DNA of 64,000 nt from Liolophura sinensis. Its lineage: Eukaryota; Mollusca; Polyplacophora; Chitonida; Chitonidae. Positions 12,345 through 24,990 of the stretch are shown piece by piece. Within the stretch, counting starts at the first letter, position 1, and each line of letters begins with the position of its first letter. The notes below the pieces were generated by a model. It was given only the letters and a program-made list of their open reading frames with translations, made no database searches and was not told the DNA's origin. A program made the translations under genes and the position numbers. Where the stretch lies: assembly GCF_032854445.1 (NCBI RefSeq), contig NC_088296.1, forward strand, positions 26,841,448 to 26,905,447, read 5' to 3'.

Positions 12345-12430
12345 TTTTGTGATTGTTTTTGTTGCGATTGTTTTTGTTGCGATTTTTTTGTTGTGATTGT
12401 TTTTGTGACGATTGTTTTTGTAGTGATTTA
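12345..12430. repeat. short tandem repeat, ~15-bp unit
   Basis: 'gattgtttttgttgc' with variants, about five copies. Confidence 0.7.
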
Positions 12431-13810
12431 TGTCTCATGTGCATATGTAACATTTATATACAGCAATTAATATACCTGCTAATAAGATGTGTCTGGGAAC
12501 AAAAAAAGAAAAGATGAAATTCATTATCGATGTTTTCGGTATGTCGATCATGGTGTTGCCACATGTTAGCCACGTGTACATCTTACTTGCGGTGCTGACA
12601 CTACGCTTGACTCCTTTCAACATAGTAACTTGATTGTTGATTTTATAGAAAGCTAAGGCAAAGTATACCACGTGGCGTTAAAGTGGTTTCCCGCCAAATA
12701 TAACTTCTGTAAGGTGTTTTTCTTGTGCATTTTGTGTGAGGATACTTTATTAACATTCAGAATGAGATCTTTAAAATCAAACGTTACCATGGTTATGTGG
12801 GTTTGAAATGAAACACAATCATGACTGTTTTCAGGTTAACCGAGACGATCAGATAACACCATGTAATTTGTCATCCGCAGATCCCGGTCTATAGTTAATA
12901 ACAATTTGTGCTATAAATCATACAATTACACATTTTCCTTATTTCATCGAATCATATTCCTTGTTTTGATAAAATAAATAAATTACCATATGGTTTGTTA
13001 TAAATTGAAACCGGTTTTAAATACAGTACATGTAAGATTTCTCTGCTGTAGCATCATTTGTTTGATATTTACTAGTTTTTAGAAACGGAAAAGAAAGCTT
13101 GGTGTTCAAAAACACAGACTTTTTTCAGAGCTATTTTTGTGTATTTGAAACTTAGTGCGTATTAAAAAAAAATGCGTGTAAGAACTATACCTGACCTCTG
13201 TTGTTTTATGTACATGTAGTATATGATTTTGTGTACCAGAGTGTTTTACTTTTACTTATATCATAAAATTATATATTCAGAAATGCTCAGAAACTTCCTC
13301 TTGTTGCATTCTTGCTTACCTTCCTTACATGCACACTTTTATGCTTCACAGCACACGTGATCTTTTAGTGACGTGTGTCACGTACACGCTGACAGGGAAG
13401 ACGGTTCCCTATGACCATCACCAAGTTTTCTCCACTTGGTCAGGTTTTTCACCTGAGCTCTACCATATTTGCTTCACTCAGACGGACAATGGTTTCCTCA
13501 GAACTCCACCAGGTTTCTTCCACTAAGAAACACAGTTGTTTTATCAGAGCCCTATCAGTTTTTTTGCACTCAGAAGTACAATTGTTTCCTCGTTCAAAAG
13601 ACTGCTCTAAGTGTATCGTTTTCCAATACATACAAAATCCCATGAATTACCCTCACACAAGCCTTGTCTTAAACCTACACATTTGCTAGAAGAAGTGCCT
13701 CTCAGGTGTTGAGCGAACAAGCTTTGCCGTGGAAATTACTTGTTAGTAAAGGTGAAGTAAACGCTTTTACTGCTTAAACCAAAAACATAAAGATCTGTTA
13801 CCGTGATGTC
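12431..13810. other. no recognisable feature
   Basis: AT-rich intergenic DNA. Short frames at 13329-13689 lack coding character and splice context. Confidence 0.4.
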
Positions 13811-15768
13811 TCACAAAACAACACAACCAACTCACAGCTGAACACAACCATCTGACAATTAAACACAACCATCTCACAACTGAACACAACCATCTGACAA
13901 ATAAACACAACCATCTGACAAAAAACACAACCATCTCACAGCTGAACACAACCATCTAACAAATAAACACTATCATCTCACAAATAAACACATCTCACAA
14001 GTAAACACAACAATCTCATAAATAAACACAACCATCTCACAAAGAAACACAACCATCTCACAAATAAAAAACACAACCATCCCACAAGTAATCTCAACCA
14101 CGTCACAAATAAGCACAAATAAACACAGCCATCTCACAAGTAAACATAACATCTCACAAGCAAACACAACCATCTCACAAACAAACACAAATAAACACAG
14201 CCATCTCACAAGTAAACATAACATCTCACAAGCAAAAACAACCATCTCACAAACAAACACAACCGTCGGACAAATAAACACTACCATCTCACAAATAGAC
14301 ACAACCATCTCACAAATAAACACAACCATCTCACTAAAAACACTACCATCTCACAAATAAAAAACACAACCATCCCACAAGTAATCTCAGCCACTTGACA
14401 AATAAAGACAACCATCTCACAAATAAACACTACCGTCTGACAAATAAACACAACCATCTCACAAATAGACACAACCATCTCACAAATAAACACTACCAAC
14501 TCACAAATAAAAAAACACAACCATCCCACAAGTAATCTCAACCACATCAAAACTGAACACAACCATCTCACAAATAAAAACAACAATCTCACAAATAAAC
14601 ACTACCATCTCACAAATAAACACATCTCACAAATAAACACAACAATCTCATAAATAAACACTACCATCTCACAAAATAAACACTACCATCTCATAAATAA
14701 AAAACACAACCATCCCACAAGTAATCTCAACCACTTCACAAAAAAACACCATCATGTCACAAATAAACACTACCATCTCACAAATAAAGACAACCATCTC
14801 ACAAATAAAAACATCTCACAAATAAACACTACCATCTCATAAATAAACACAATATCTCACAAAAAACACAACCTCTGTTGGTCACTACCATCTCACAAAC
14901 TAACAGAACATCTCATAAATAAACACATCTTACAAATAAACACAACAATCTCACAAATAAACACAACCATCTCACAAATAAACACAGCAATCTCACAAAT
15001 AAAAAACACAACCATCTCATAAGTAATCTCGATCACTTTACAAATAAACACAATATCTCACAAATCAACACAAACATCCCACAAGCAAAGACAACCATCT
15101 CACAAGTAATCACAACCATCTTACAAATTAACACAATCATCTTATAAGTAAACACAACCATCTCACAAATAAACACAACCATCTCACAAGAAAACACAAC
15201 CATCTCACCAGTAAGCACAACCACCTCAAAGGCAAAGACAACCACATCACAAATAAACACTACAATCTCACTAATAAACACAACCATCTCACAAATAAAC
15301 GCAACCATCTCACAAATAATCTCAACCACTTCAAAACTGAACACAACCCTCTCACAAATAAACACTACCATCTCACAAATAAACACAACTATCTTATAAA
15401 TCATAAATAAACACAATATCTTACAAATAAATACAACCATCTAACAAATAACACTACCATCTCACAAATTAACACAACCATGTCATAAATAAAAAACACA
15501 ACCATCCCATAAGTAATCTCGACCACTTCACAAATAAACACAGCCATTTCACAAATAAACACAAACATCCCACAAGCAAAGACAACCATCTCACAAGTAA
15601 ACACAACTATCTCAAAAGCAAACACAACCACCTCACAAATAAACACATCTCACAAATAAACACTACCATCTCACAAATAAACGCAACCATCTTACAAATA
15701 AACGCAACCATCTCACAAATAAACGCAACCATCTCACAGATAAACACAACCATCTCACAAATAAACAA
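13811..15768. repeat. minisatellite, 21-bp unit, about 90 copies
   Basis: Core 'acaaccatctcacaaataaa' plus c, with many variants (cactaccatctcacaaataa, tctcaaccacttcacaaat) and 4-6 base insertions (aaataaaaaacacaac). Unit sequence is unrelated to the other 21-bp arrays. Confidence 0.95.
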
Positions 15769-16002
15769 CGGCTGTATTTTCTGGCGTAATACAATATGAC
15801 TACATCACAGAGACTATACCAGCACTGGCGATGATATTTGACTTATGGTCACATGTAACTGTCAGCTTACCTGTGTTAATACAACTGTTCAGGTAAATGC
15901 GTACATACTAACACCTCTGAGACCCTCGGTTAAGCAGATTTATTTAAAACAAATATTGCTGAGCTATTTTTTATAATTCACTTACACGAAGGTGAAAGAC
16001 CT
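15769..16002. other. spacer between two minisatellites
   Basis: Unique sequence with no feature recognised. Confidence 0.4.
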
Positions 16003-16795
16003 CACAAAGGGAGATATCAGAAAGCAGGCATCAGAAAGGGAGACATCAGAAAGGGAGATATTACAAAGAGAGGTATCACAAAGGGAGGTATCACAAAGGG
16101 AGGTATAACAAAGGGGGTATCACAGCGGGAGGTATCACACTGGGGGGGTAGCACAAAGGGATACATCACAAATGGAGGTATCACAATATGAGGTATCACA
16201 GTGGGAGGTATCTCAAAGGGGGTATCGCAAAGAGAGGTATCACAAAGGGAGCTATTACAAAGGGGGTATCACAAAGGGAGCTATTACAAAAGGGAATGTC
16301 ATATTGGGAGGTATAACAAAGGAGGCATCACAAAACAAGACATTACAAAAGAAGCTATCACAAAAGGAGACGTCATATTGGGAGGTATTACAAAGGGAGC
16401 TATCACAAAGGGAGATGTCATATTGGGATGTAATACAAAGGGAAGCATCACAAAGCGAGACATTACAAAGGGAGCTATCACAAAGGGAGACGTCATATTG
16501 GGAGGTATTACAAGGGAGGCATCACAAAACAAGACATTACAAAGGGGGCTATCACAAAAGGAGACATCATATTGGAAGGTATTACAGGGGGAAGCATCAC
16601 AAAGCAAGACATCACAAAGGGAGCTATCACAAAGGGAGACGTCATATTGGGAGGTAATACAAGGGAGGCATCACAAAGGGATACATCACAAGAAATCATC
16701 AAAAGGGAGATATCACTAATTGAGGCACTACAAATTGAGACATCACAAAGAGAGGTGTTACAAAGGAAGACATCATCAAGGAAATAAGATACACA
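16003..16795. repeat. minisatellite, 15-bp unit, about 50 copies
   Basis: Core 'gtatcacaaagggag' with an interspersed variant 'gtcatattgggag'. Variants are arranged in longer blocks (for example 'gagacgtcatattgggagg' recurs at about 105-120 bp), suggesting a weak higher-order structure. Confidence 0.9.
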
Positions 16796-17340
16796 GTGAA
16801 CTGATGTCAGAGGTGAGATCTCTGCAAGTCACTATATTGCCACCAGACATGATTCCTCTTCCAGTCACAGTAAACTGATATCAGACATGACACCTCTGCT
16901 AGTCACCATGTACTCACACCAGACATGATTCCTCTTGCAGTCACAGTAAACTGATATCAGACATGACACCTTTGTTGGTCACCGTGTATTCACACCAGGC
17001 ATGATTCCTCTTCCAGTCAAAATAATCTGATATCAGACGCAACATCTCTGGTAGTCACCATATGCTCACCCCAGGCATGATTCCTCTTCCATTCACTGTA
17101 AACTGATATCAGACATGACACCTCTGCTAGTCACCATATACTCACACCAGGCATGATTGCTCTTCCAGTCACAGTAAACTGATATCAGACATGACACCTC
17201 TGCTAGTCACCATATAATCACACCAGGCGTGATTCCTCTTCCAGTCACAGTAAACTGATATCAGACATGACACCTCTGCTAGTCACCATATACTCACGCC
17301 AGACATGATTGCTCTTCCAGTCACATTAAACTGACACCAA
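16796..17340. repeat. minisatellite, 76-bp unit, about 7 copies
   Basis: 'gatatcagacatgacacctc' recurs at 16877, 16953, 17029, 17105, 17181 and 17257, exactly 76 bp apart. The other half-unit is 'caggcatgattcctcttcca'. Confidence 0.95.
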
Positions 17341-18165
17341 ACATTAGAACCCATCTAGTTTCAGTAAGCTGACACCACACATTACACCCCGCCAGTCAGA
17401 TTATACTGACACCCAGACATAATATCCCAACCAGTCATAGTTTACTGACATGCCAGCCAGTCTCAGTAAACTTACACTAGAGATGACACCCCATCCAGTC
17501 ACACCACATTGACATCCAGACATGACACCTCACCCAGTCACAGTATACTGACATTGAGATATGGCACCTCACCCAGTCACAGTATACTGACATCCAGACA
17601 GAACACCTCACCCAGTCACAGTATACTGACATTCAGATATGACACCTCACCCAGTCACAGTATACTGACATCCAGACATGGCACCTCAACCAGTCACAGT
17701 ATACTAACATCTAGACATGGCACCTCACCCAGTCACAGTATACTGACATCCAGACAGAACACCTCACCCAGTCACAGTATACTGACATTCAGATATGACA
17801 CCTCACCCAGTCACAGTATACTGACATCCAGACATGGCACCTCACCCAGTCACAGTATACTAACATCTAGACATGGCACCTCACCCAGTCACAGTATACT
17901 GACATCCAGACAGAACACCTCACCCAGTCACAGTATACTGACATTCAGATATGACACCTCACCCAGTCACAGTATACTGACATCCAGACATGGCACCTCA
18001 CCCAGTCACAGTATACTGACATCCAGACAGAACACCTCACCCAGTCACAGTATACTGACATTCAGATATGACACCTCACCCAGTCACAGTATACTGACAT
18101 CCAGACAGAACACCTCACCCAGTCACAGTATACTGACATTCAGATATGACATCCTACCAAGTCTC
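17341..18165. repeat. minisatellite, 39-bp unit, about 17 clean copies plus degenerate edge
   Basis: 'tgacatccagacagaacacc' then 'tcacccagtcacagtatac' repeats every 39 bp from about 17500; 17341-17500 is a degenerate leader. Subtypes (catggcacc, agaacacc, atatgacacc) alternate in the same order more than once, showing block duplication. The 221-codon frame across it is an artefact. Confidence 0.95.
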
Positions 18166-18167
18166 AG

Positions 18168-18368
18168 TATTTGATTTATTTGATTGATGGTAGGAGAAAA
18201 CCGGGGAGAGGCCGGGGAAACCCACGACTATCCGCAAGTTGTTGGCAGGCCTTTCCACGTACAGCCGGAGAGGAAGCCAGCATAAGCTGGACTTGGATTC
18301 ACAGCGACCGCATTGGTGAGAGGCTCCTTGGTCAGTCCACTGCGTTAGCACCAGGCTCTGTACACCAG
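18168..18368 (-). mobile_element. SINE family A, near full length
   Basis: 'gaaacccacgactatccgca', 'gccggagaggaagccagcat', 'gacttggattcacagcgacc' and 'gcattggtgagaggctcctt' read inward toward the tRNA-like head. The tail side is truncated at the junction with the minisatellite. Confidence 0.85.
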
Positions 18369-19434
18369 ACACCAGACTTAACATTCCATCTAGTCATAGT
18401 ATACTAAAACCAGACATGACATTTCACTCAGTCGCATACATTGAACCCAGTCACAGTATACTGACACCAGAAGTGACCTTTTCAGACACTGTAAGCTGGC
18501 GCCAAAAGCACGACTACAATCGGTACAAATATCTCACCATGTTTCGGAAATATGCCGGAGACTAAATCCAGATATTACCAGATAAATACATAAGTTTATA
18601 CGGTGTTGTGTTCTGTGTATATGAACTGTAAACATTGAAAAGAAACGTTCGCAACAAATATTGATTTATTAACCTTACACCCCGAATTGCACAGAGAACA
18701 GTGCTGTCCAAGGGTGAGAAACAGAAAGTTGTCATAAAGCTGCCCTCCTACCAAGGCGTAGAGGCAGAGTAACTATAAAAAAGCCTCCCGTGGTTAGTTT
18801 TAGAGGGAGACCATCAGAATGTTGTGCATAGAACACACAATATAGCTATATAAAGGCTTATGAAAACAACAAAAGCACGTTGCAAGCCGACACCACCCGA
18901 CTTTGACTGACTCCATGCAGCTCGTGCGGACAGGCCAAGACCCGTTGGCAGCCTAAGTCCTCCAGATCCCAGGGTAAACGCGTATCGTAACACAGCCCTT
19001 TGTTAAGGCATAATCGCCGAGCGAACAAGCTGAATGTCCTATGTAAAGTCTTGTCCTTCACCACACAAGACTAGTTTAACTTGTAATAGCAGAGTAGCTC
19101 TGTGTAGTAATGACACACACTTCCACGGGTTAACAGTTATACGTCAGCGCAACAGGTGCTCTCTCTCATTCAAGGTTTAGTCTGCAAAAAGCTACAAGGC
19201 TGTTCAGAATGCTGTAGGATTGCTGAAACATTTTACGACACGGGATTGACGTATATGTGTGCATGCCCTGCGGACTGTGATCCAGCTGGTTTGTTAGTAT
19301 ATGAAATGTTGCATATACGCTCGTAGTGGTAAAGGAAGCGCTGTTATGATTTAGAGAAGGCGCCGGAAGTATCAACTCTAGTACCACTTATTGTGGGCAT
19401 TTACCGGAAGAGAAAACAACAACACATCGCCAAA
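18369..19434. other. no recognisable feature
   Basis: A few further degenerate 39-bp-like units occur at 18369-18490. The rest is unique DNA. Confidence 0.4.
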
Positions 19435-19477
19435 ATGACCACGAAGTTGGAGAAAATTAAGACGTTCTTTTCAGAGG
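19435..19477 (+). CDS. candidate alternative first exon of the calexcitin-like gene
   Basis: A short open exon, MTTKLEKIKTFFSE plus one base, ends GAG G|GTAAGT (strong donor, 19478). It ends in phase 1 with G, exactly like the annotated first exon (24991-25069), so splicing to the exon at 25680 would give ...TFFSE-D-LNKDG. The amphipathic K/E/F-rich helix is what one expects before an EF-hand loop, although the spacing of the phenylalanines differs from the main exon. No transcript evidence; inference only. Confidence 0.35.
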
Positions 19478-19690
19478 GTAAGTGTATCCAAACTGTTGAT
19501 CATGTTAATATTCTCCCCTATATAGATATAATAAACAGTGGTTTCCACCTAAACTGGACAAGCCATTGGTTAATGAGGTCACTGGTTCGAATCCAGGTCT
19601 CGGTGCTTTGACTGCGACATGGCAAAAACGCTTGTATCACCTGACGAAAGCCATGGTGTGGGAACTTGTAAAGTGGAGAAGAGGATCAAT

Positions 19691-20452
19691 GACAGAGCAC
19701 CGTCCAATGGTTTACAACTCCCGTCCAATGGTTTTACAACTCCCGTCCAATGGTTTACAACACCCTGCCAATGGTTTACAACTCCCGCCCAATAGTTAAC
19801 AACTCCCGTCCAATGGTTTACAACTCCCGTCCAATGGTTTGCAGCTCCCGTCCAATGGTTTACAGCTCCCGTCCAATGGTTTACAGCTCCCGCCCAATAG
19901 TTAACAACTCCCGTCCAATGGTTTACAACTCCCGTCCAATGGTTTGCAACTTCCTGCCAATGGTTTACAGCTCCCGTCCAATGGTTTACAACTCCCTGCC
20001 AATGGTTTACAACTTCTGTCCAATGGTTTACAACTCCCGTCCAATGGTTTGGAACTTCCTGCCAATGGTTTACAGCTCCCGTCCAATGGTTTACAACTTC
20101 CGTCCAATGGTTTACAGCTCCCGTCCAATGGTTTACAACTCCCGTCCAATGGTTTACAGCTCCCGTCCAATGGTTTACAACTCCCTGCCAATGGTTTACA
20201 ACTCCCGTCCAATGGTTTTACAACTCCCGTCCAATGGTTTACAACTCCCGTCCAATGGTTTACAACTCCCGTCCAATGGTTTACAACTCCCGTCCAATGG
20301 TTTACAGCTCCCGTCCAATGGTTTACAGCTCCCGCCCAATTGTTTACAACACCCTGCCAATGGTTTACAACTCCCGTCCAATGGTTTACAACTCCCGTCC
20401 AATGGTTTACAACTCCCGTCCAATGGTTTACAGCTCCCGGCCAACAGTTTCC
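19691..20452. repeat. minisatellite, 21-bp unit, about 36 copies
   Basis: 'aatggtttacaactcccgtc' plus c, with two main variants (acaact/acagct and cccgtcc/ccctgcc). Occasional single-base insertions shift the frame. Overlapping open frames on both strands are artefacts. Confidence 0.95.
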
Positions 20453-21540
20453 TTCAGCTGAGCTCGGTTTCCTCCAGTCCCGGCCAATGGTTTCCTTCAG
20501 CTGCGCTCGGTTTTCTCCAGATACACCTTTTAGCCACAGTATGATTTTGATATTGCCGATGTGGAAGGCATGAAGCCCTGATCAGTGAATGACTTAACCT
20601 ATTATAAACCTGACCGACGTCGTATAAGTGGACTGTTTTGTTGTACAACGGAAAGGTTGCTGTCAAGGCTGCTGTGTACAGTTGTCGGTTATAGGTTGAT
20701 ACAGTATTGTGGTAATAAGACACCAGCAAATAATTGTGCGTACCAGCCAATTGTGCACAAACAAGGACGTGAATCAGCGCTATACGAATCTGTAAAAGCC
20801 GTTGTTAGAGAGTAAAATACATTTTTTGTGGATTATTTTACTTTGTTTATATAATGAGTCTGATATCACCTAGACAGGGTTTAAACTCGCAGATTTAATT
20901 GGCCCTTGAGGATTTTCTTGCAGGTGATTAAAATAGGTAGAAAGTGAAACAGACTAAGTTGTGTGACAATCGATGTAATGTCAAATATTTACATATTTGT
21001 GGTTTTATCTTTAGAACCCCTTATTGAAAGCAGGCAGATTTTTGTCTCCTGACTTTTCAAAAGTTATTTGTTTCCTCATTCCTCATTGGTGGATCGCGTA
21101 TCACGTGGGCTGTGTATCAACGTTGCATCAAGGCGACCAGCTGTGGTTGTCATTGTATAGAAACATATCGATTTTAATAAAAGCTGGACTAACTAAAGAC
21201 GAATGAGGCTGGGATTCATATGATGTTAGAAGTCTTGCATGTGGATCTAAGAGGGGCTGTACATATGCCTGTCTGGGTGTCTGGGTGGCAGTACATGTGA
21301 TGGGATAACAGTTCTGAATCTACTCTGCCGATGCCTTGTAAATTTTGATGCTCTCAGTACGGATTGCGAATTGCTAATTTCCCTGTTATTGTGTTTAAAA
21401 TGTATCCAAACCAGGACTGAAGGTTTTGGATACGGTATATCCTGGAAAAATCTCGTCTTCATATTCAGGTAAGTATTAAGTGGTTAGCAGCGGATTTGAG
21501 GTCCTTACTGGCTGTCACATGTCGGCCAAAACATGTACCT
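20453..21540. other. no recognisable feature
   Basis: 20453-20530 holds two further degenerate units (tcctccagtcccggccaatgg). The rest is unique DNA. A donor-like ATTCAG|GTAAGT occurs at about 21463-21474 without a convincing exon. Confidence 0.4.
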
Positions 21541-21624
21541 AGCGAGATGAAATGGCAACGTGCGAGATGAAATGGCATCGTGCGAGATGAAATGGCATCG
21601 TGCGAGATGAAATGGCATCGTGCA
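21541..21624. repeat. 20-bp tandem repeat, 4 copies
   Basis: 'gcgagatgaaatggcatcgt' repeated, first copy with one substitution. Confidence 0.9.
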
Positions 21625-21639
21625 GATTCTATTCTGTTG

Positions 21640-21722
21640 ATCCCTGCCAAAACCTAATTATTGTCGTTATAAGTAAAATATGCTGTACTACAGCGTAAAA
21701 CAACTGGACAAATAAATAGAGT
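21640..21722 (+). mobile_element. SINE family A 3' end, diverged
   Basis: 'gtcgttataagtaaaatatg', 'actacagcgtaaaacaactg' and 'acaaataaata' match the family's 3' end. Confidence 0.5.
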
Positions 21723-22017
21723 AGAATCGTGTCAAAATGAGACAACTGCCATAGAAACAAAGTCTTTGTAAAGACGTGCTAGCCTGGTACAATGTTTGAA
21801 CAGTACTCGGTTTCCTCCTGGTAGTGTTTCCACACAGACCAGACTGTACACGGGAGATTATAACTGTATATACTTACCACTGCGTTTTACACTACAATTA
21901 TAACTGTATACACTTACCACTGCGTTTTACACTACAATACAGAGCCATGGAATCATGCCTACAGCTATATCTATTTAGCAGTTTTCAGGTTTCTACTCTA
22001 AAAAATTGGATCTGTTA

Positions 22018-22300
22018 GTTACAGAAAGTTGACTGCTGTCTGAGTGATAACAGAATGTTATTATTACGTAATACTGTTACATTCAACAGAACATTCTGTT
22101 AGTCTAGTATAATCTTTATGCTGAATTAATGTAATAGGTGTGTTATATTCAACAGAACATTCTGTTAGTCTAATAGAATCTTTATGCTGAATTAATGTAA
22201 TAGGTGTGTTATATTCAACAGAACATTCTGTTAGTCTAATAGAATCTTTATGCTGAATTAATGTAATAGGTGTGTTATATTTAACAGAACAATGTTTTGC
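22018..22300. repeat. 66-bp tandem repeat, about 3.2 copies
   Basis: 'aacagaacattctgttagtc' occurs at 22085, 22151 and 22217, 66 bp apart, with a degraded fourth start. Each copy contains the short palindrome AACAGAA-CA-TTCTGTT. Confidence 0.9.
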
Positions 22301-22616
22301 GTTAGGAGAATACTTTCTAGTACCACTCAGGCAACAAACTTTCTAGTAAAATTAAGAGATTAATTTTTTGAGGTGCTCCTGTTTCTTTGTAATTCCTAGG
22401 TATGAGATATTGTTTAGTTTAGAACTTTTTAAAAGTTAAGACAGGTTTTGTTTTGTTTTGCGCATTTGACTGTTTAGCCATAAGCTGTCTACAGTTTGTT
22501 AGTTGCCCACTTTGTCGAATATCCTTGAAGCCTTCCTGTACGCACACAATAACGAATAGCTCAGTGAGATAACTGACAAACCACAAGTCTGCAGACAGCA
22601 CTGTCTGACATGATAG

Positions 22617-22788
22617 ATGGCGGGCCACGTCAATATCTCTGAATGCTGTGTTGACATGCCCGTCATCGTGTCAGCAAGATCGATTTTATGTGCACATAGA
22701 GCTAAGAGGAAAACTACGTCTGTAGTAAATCGAGTGAAAAGATTTAATAGTGTACAGAGAATTGAAGAAAATCGAAGTTTGTTTTCAG
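22617..22788 (+). CDS. second candidate alternative first exon of the calexcitin-like gene
   Basis: An open exon of 172 nt (57 codons plus one base) starts MAGHVNISECC and ends TTG TTT TCA G|GTATAG. Like the other two candidates it ends in phase 1 with G, so joining to 25680 gives ...ENRSLFS-D-LNKDG. The middle is basic (AKRKTTSVVNRVKRF). The donor GTATAG is weaker than the alternatives. No recognised homology; inference only. Confidence 0.25.
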
Positions 22789-22800
22789 GTATAGCATAAA

Positions 22801-24407
22801 TAGTACGAGGCTAATGCTGTAGGTATAGCTGTTCTTTGCATGTTCAGTGTCAATATAGGGTACTGCGTCAGTCATCATAGGGCCTGCCTGTTAGGTACAT
22901 GTTGTGGTTACGACTCGTCTGATAGATATACCATATTTCACCTGAATTTTAAAAAAAAAAATTGTTTAGAAGGTGAGATATCCTATTGAAAAAACGTAAG
23001 TTCAGTCCCAAGTCATATTTTCTGACCTTTATTTTCCTATACAATGCCATCTCTAGGCGAATTTGGGGGGGGGGGGGGGGGGAATATAATAATTTGCGCT
23101 TTGTCTCACAAAATATGATTTTGTTCACTTTCATACTACTTGTAGCATAGGACTACTTGACGATTTGCTGTATAAGACTGACACGCACCGCCGCACATGA
23201 TAATCGACAGTGCGAGTCAGGTTTTACCGCGGAGTGCTCTGTCAGTCAGCGCTAGTTGAAAACGTCACACACCGCTCTATGTAGATTGAACATGTAGTTC
23301 GATGTGACTCCGACCTCAGTTTTATGTATGGATGCACACAGCTTGCACTAACAACAGTGTTTTGTTATGATATAAAGATGGCAGAATGAGCTTATTTTCT
23401 TAAAACCTGGACCGAATACATGTCCCCTCAAACAGACTAATTGCTGTAGAAATGTACCGTACTGTTGTGTCCAGTAGTTCCGCAGATCAGTTCTGCGTGA
23501 AACAGAAAGGAAGTAACACCGAGAATGGAAGTCACGGTCGTCAAACTATGCTTTGGCGCCTACTTATGTTTGTGTCATCATCAGGAAAATACGTGGTGTA
23601 AATATGACGGCACAAACACTGTAGCCGAAATATAGATTGACAGATAGAACTTCAATACTCGCAGTTACTGTTCTTCTATTTTTGTACTGTTCCTGTGGTT
23701 TACAATTACTCGTGAGTTTCGAAACCCAGAGAGGCTTCTGTCATCCGTCAGCAACAGGATCTGGCCTGTGCACTCTGTGTCTTAAATAAGTATATTAATG
23801 CTGCTGTTTTGAAAATGACACCGACTAACATGAATCAGTCAGGCGTTTATTCATCTTCCAATTACGGTGACGATTTTGACATGACATATAGGTTAGTTTC
23901 CCTATATTACTTCCGCCCTGTTGAACACAGGTTAAAGTTGCCAACAGATGGAAATGCAGGGACCGTGTTTAATCAATACCAAGGCCTGTACTGTTATGTT
24001 CAGCACTCATGTACAGAGGACTTGCATACATACATAAGTAACACAAGAAATCCAACACGGATAGGTCAAACTGAACCAGAATTCCAATTTTATATTAACA
24101 AGTCCATATGTATCGCTATCACACCATTTAGTTTTGATCTTTATTCTCCCAGCATGCAATTGACCAGTTGGTGACTAATGAGATGGTGACTTCAGCCTGA
24201 TCATAAGCTACATAATGGATGTTGTTAAATATGTGACAGGCAACTTCTAAATAAATGAGTGGATACGTGGCGATATTATCGCATAGTGGACGGAAAGCGA
24301 TAGGCTTAATCGCGAATCGAGTCATACAATGTATGTAAGACCTAAACACTACATGTACCTCACTTGGCGCTCAGCATAAAGGGACTACACCAAGTACACA
24401 AAAAATA
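22801..24407. other. presumed intron or upstream region, nothing recognised
   Basis: Contains a G-homopolymer (about 23067-23082). The 121-codon frame at 23809-24174 has no splice context and no recognisable domain. Confidence 0.4.
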
Positions 24408-24590
24408 TGTGTTTCGTTTTTAAACACATTTCTGTTACAGTTTAAAAATATGTCCTGGTGTTTATTCCAAAAAGTCTATGTTTAATAACTTAAGGGATAT
24501 GTTATATTAAACAAATAGTGCAGTAAGCCTGATTTTGCGTTTATATTAAGTATTAAAATATATAACAGAAATGTGTTTTAAATGAAACAC
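24408..24590. mobile_element. MITE-like inverted-repeat element
   Basis: Two arms about 28-30 bases long are inverted copies of each other. The 16-base core aaacacatttctgtta (24422-24437) has a perfect reverse complement taacagaaatgtgttt (24563-24578). Outside it both arms continue to gtgtttc / gaaacac. The interior is AT-rich and non-coding. No clear target-site duplication seen. Confidence 0.45.
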
Positions 24591-24599
24591 TTACTTTAA

Positions 24600-24785
24600 G
24601 TGTATAGATGTACCGGTCGGTCAGTATAATATGACTGGATGAATTGTGGCAGGTGCATGGTGTCTGATGTCTTCGACATACCATTCCAGTGAGGCAGCAC
24701 TATAAACAATAGGTTTGACGTGCTGCTAAGATGTGACGGAAATAATGTGAAAGGCGACGTTAAACCCCAATCAATCAAAGAAGCA
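24600..24785 (+). mobile_element. SINE-like 3' fragment (other family)
   Basis: Ends 'aggcgacgttaaaccccaat' followed by caatcaaag, a common molluscan SINE 3' end. 'gtgaggcagcactataaac' resembles the 'aagcagcactagat' block of family B at 39650 and 57563. Confidence 0.4.
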
Positions 24786-24990
24786 AACAAAGGCTATCGC
24801 AATCCATAGTGAAAACATATACGTCACCATGGCAATGGACTTATCAGTGTGTTGCAACCGCTTTGTGAAACGATCATTATGAAAATGAAATATGAACAAG
24901 ATGTGTGCCACAAAACCTCACCACGAAGTACATGTATAGCAATGGCGTGTTGTTGTTGTAGTTGCGGACGCTATAGGCCGGAAGTTCAAG

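Noticed and set aside
13767-15646. Cys/Val/Phe-rich minus-strand frames resembling membrane proteins
   Set aside because: Translation of the 21-bp array only; no coding context.
17509-18174. 221-codon frame with a 13-residue repeat
   Set aside because: It coincides exactly with the 39-bp minisatellite, with no splice or start context.
19750-20573. Overlapping frames of 264 and 209 codons with 7-residue repeats
   Set aside because: They are products of the 21-bp minisatellite; single-base insertions simply switch frames between subtypes.
23809-24174. 121-codon frame
   Set aside because: No homology, no splice sites and low-complexity-free but AT-rich composition typical of intron DNA here.
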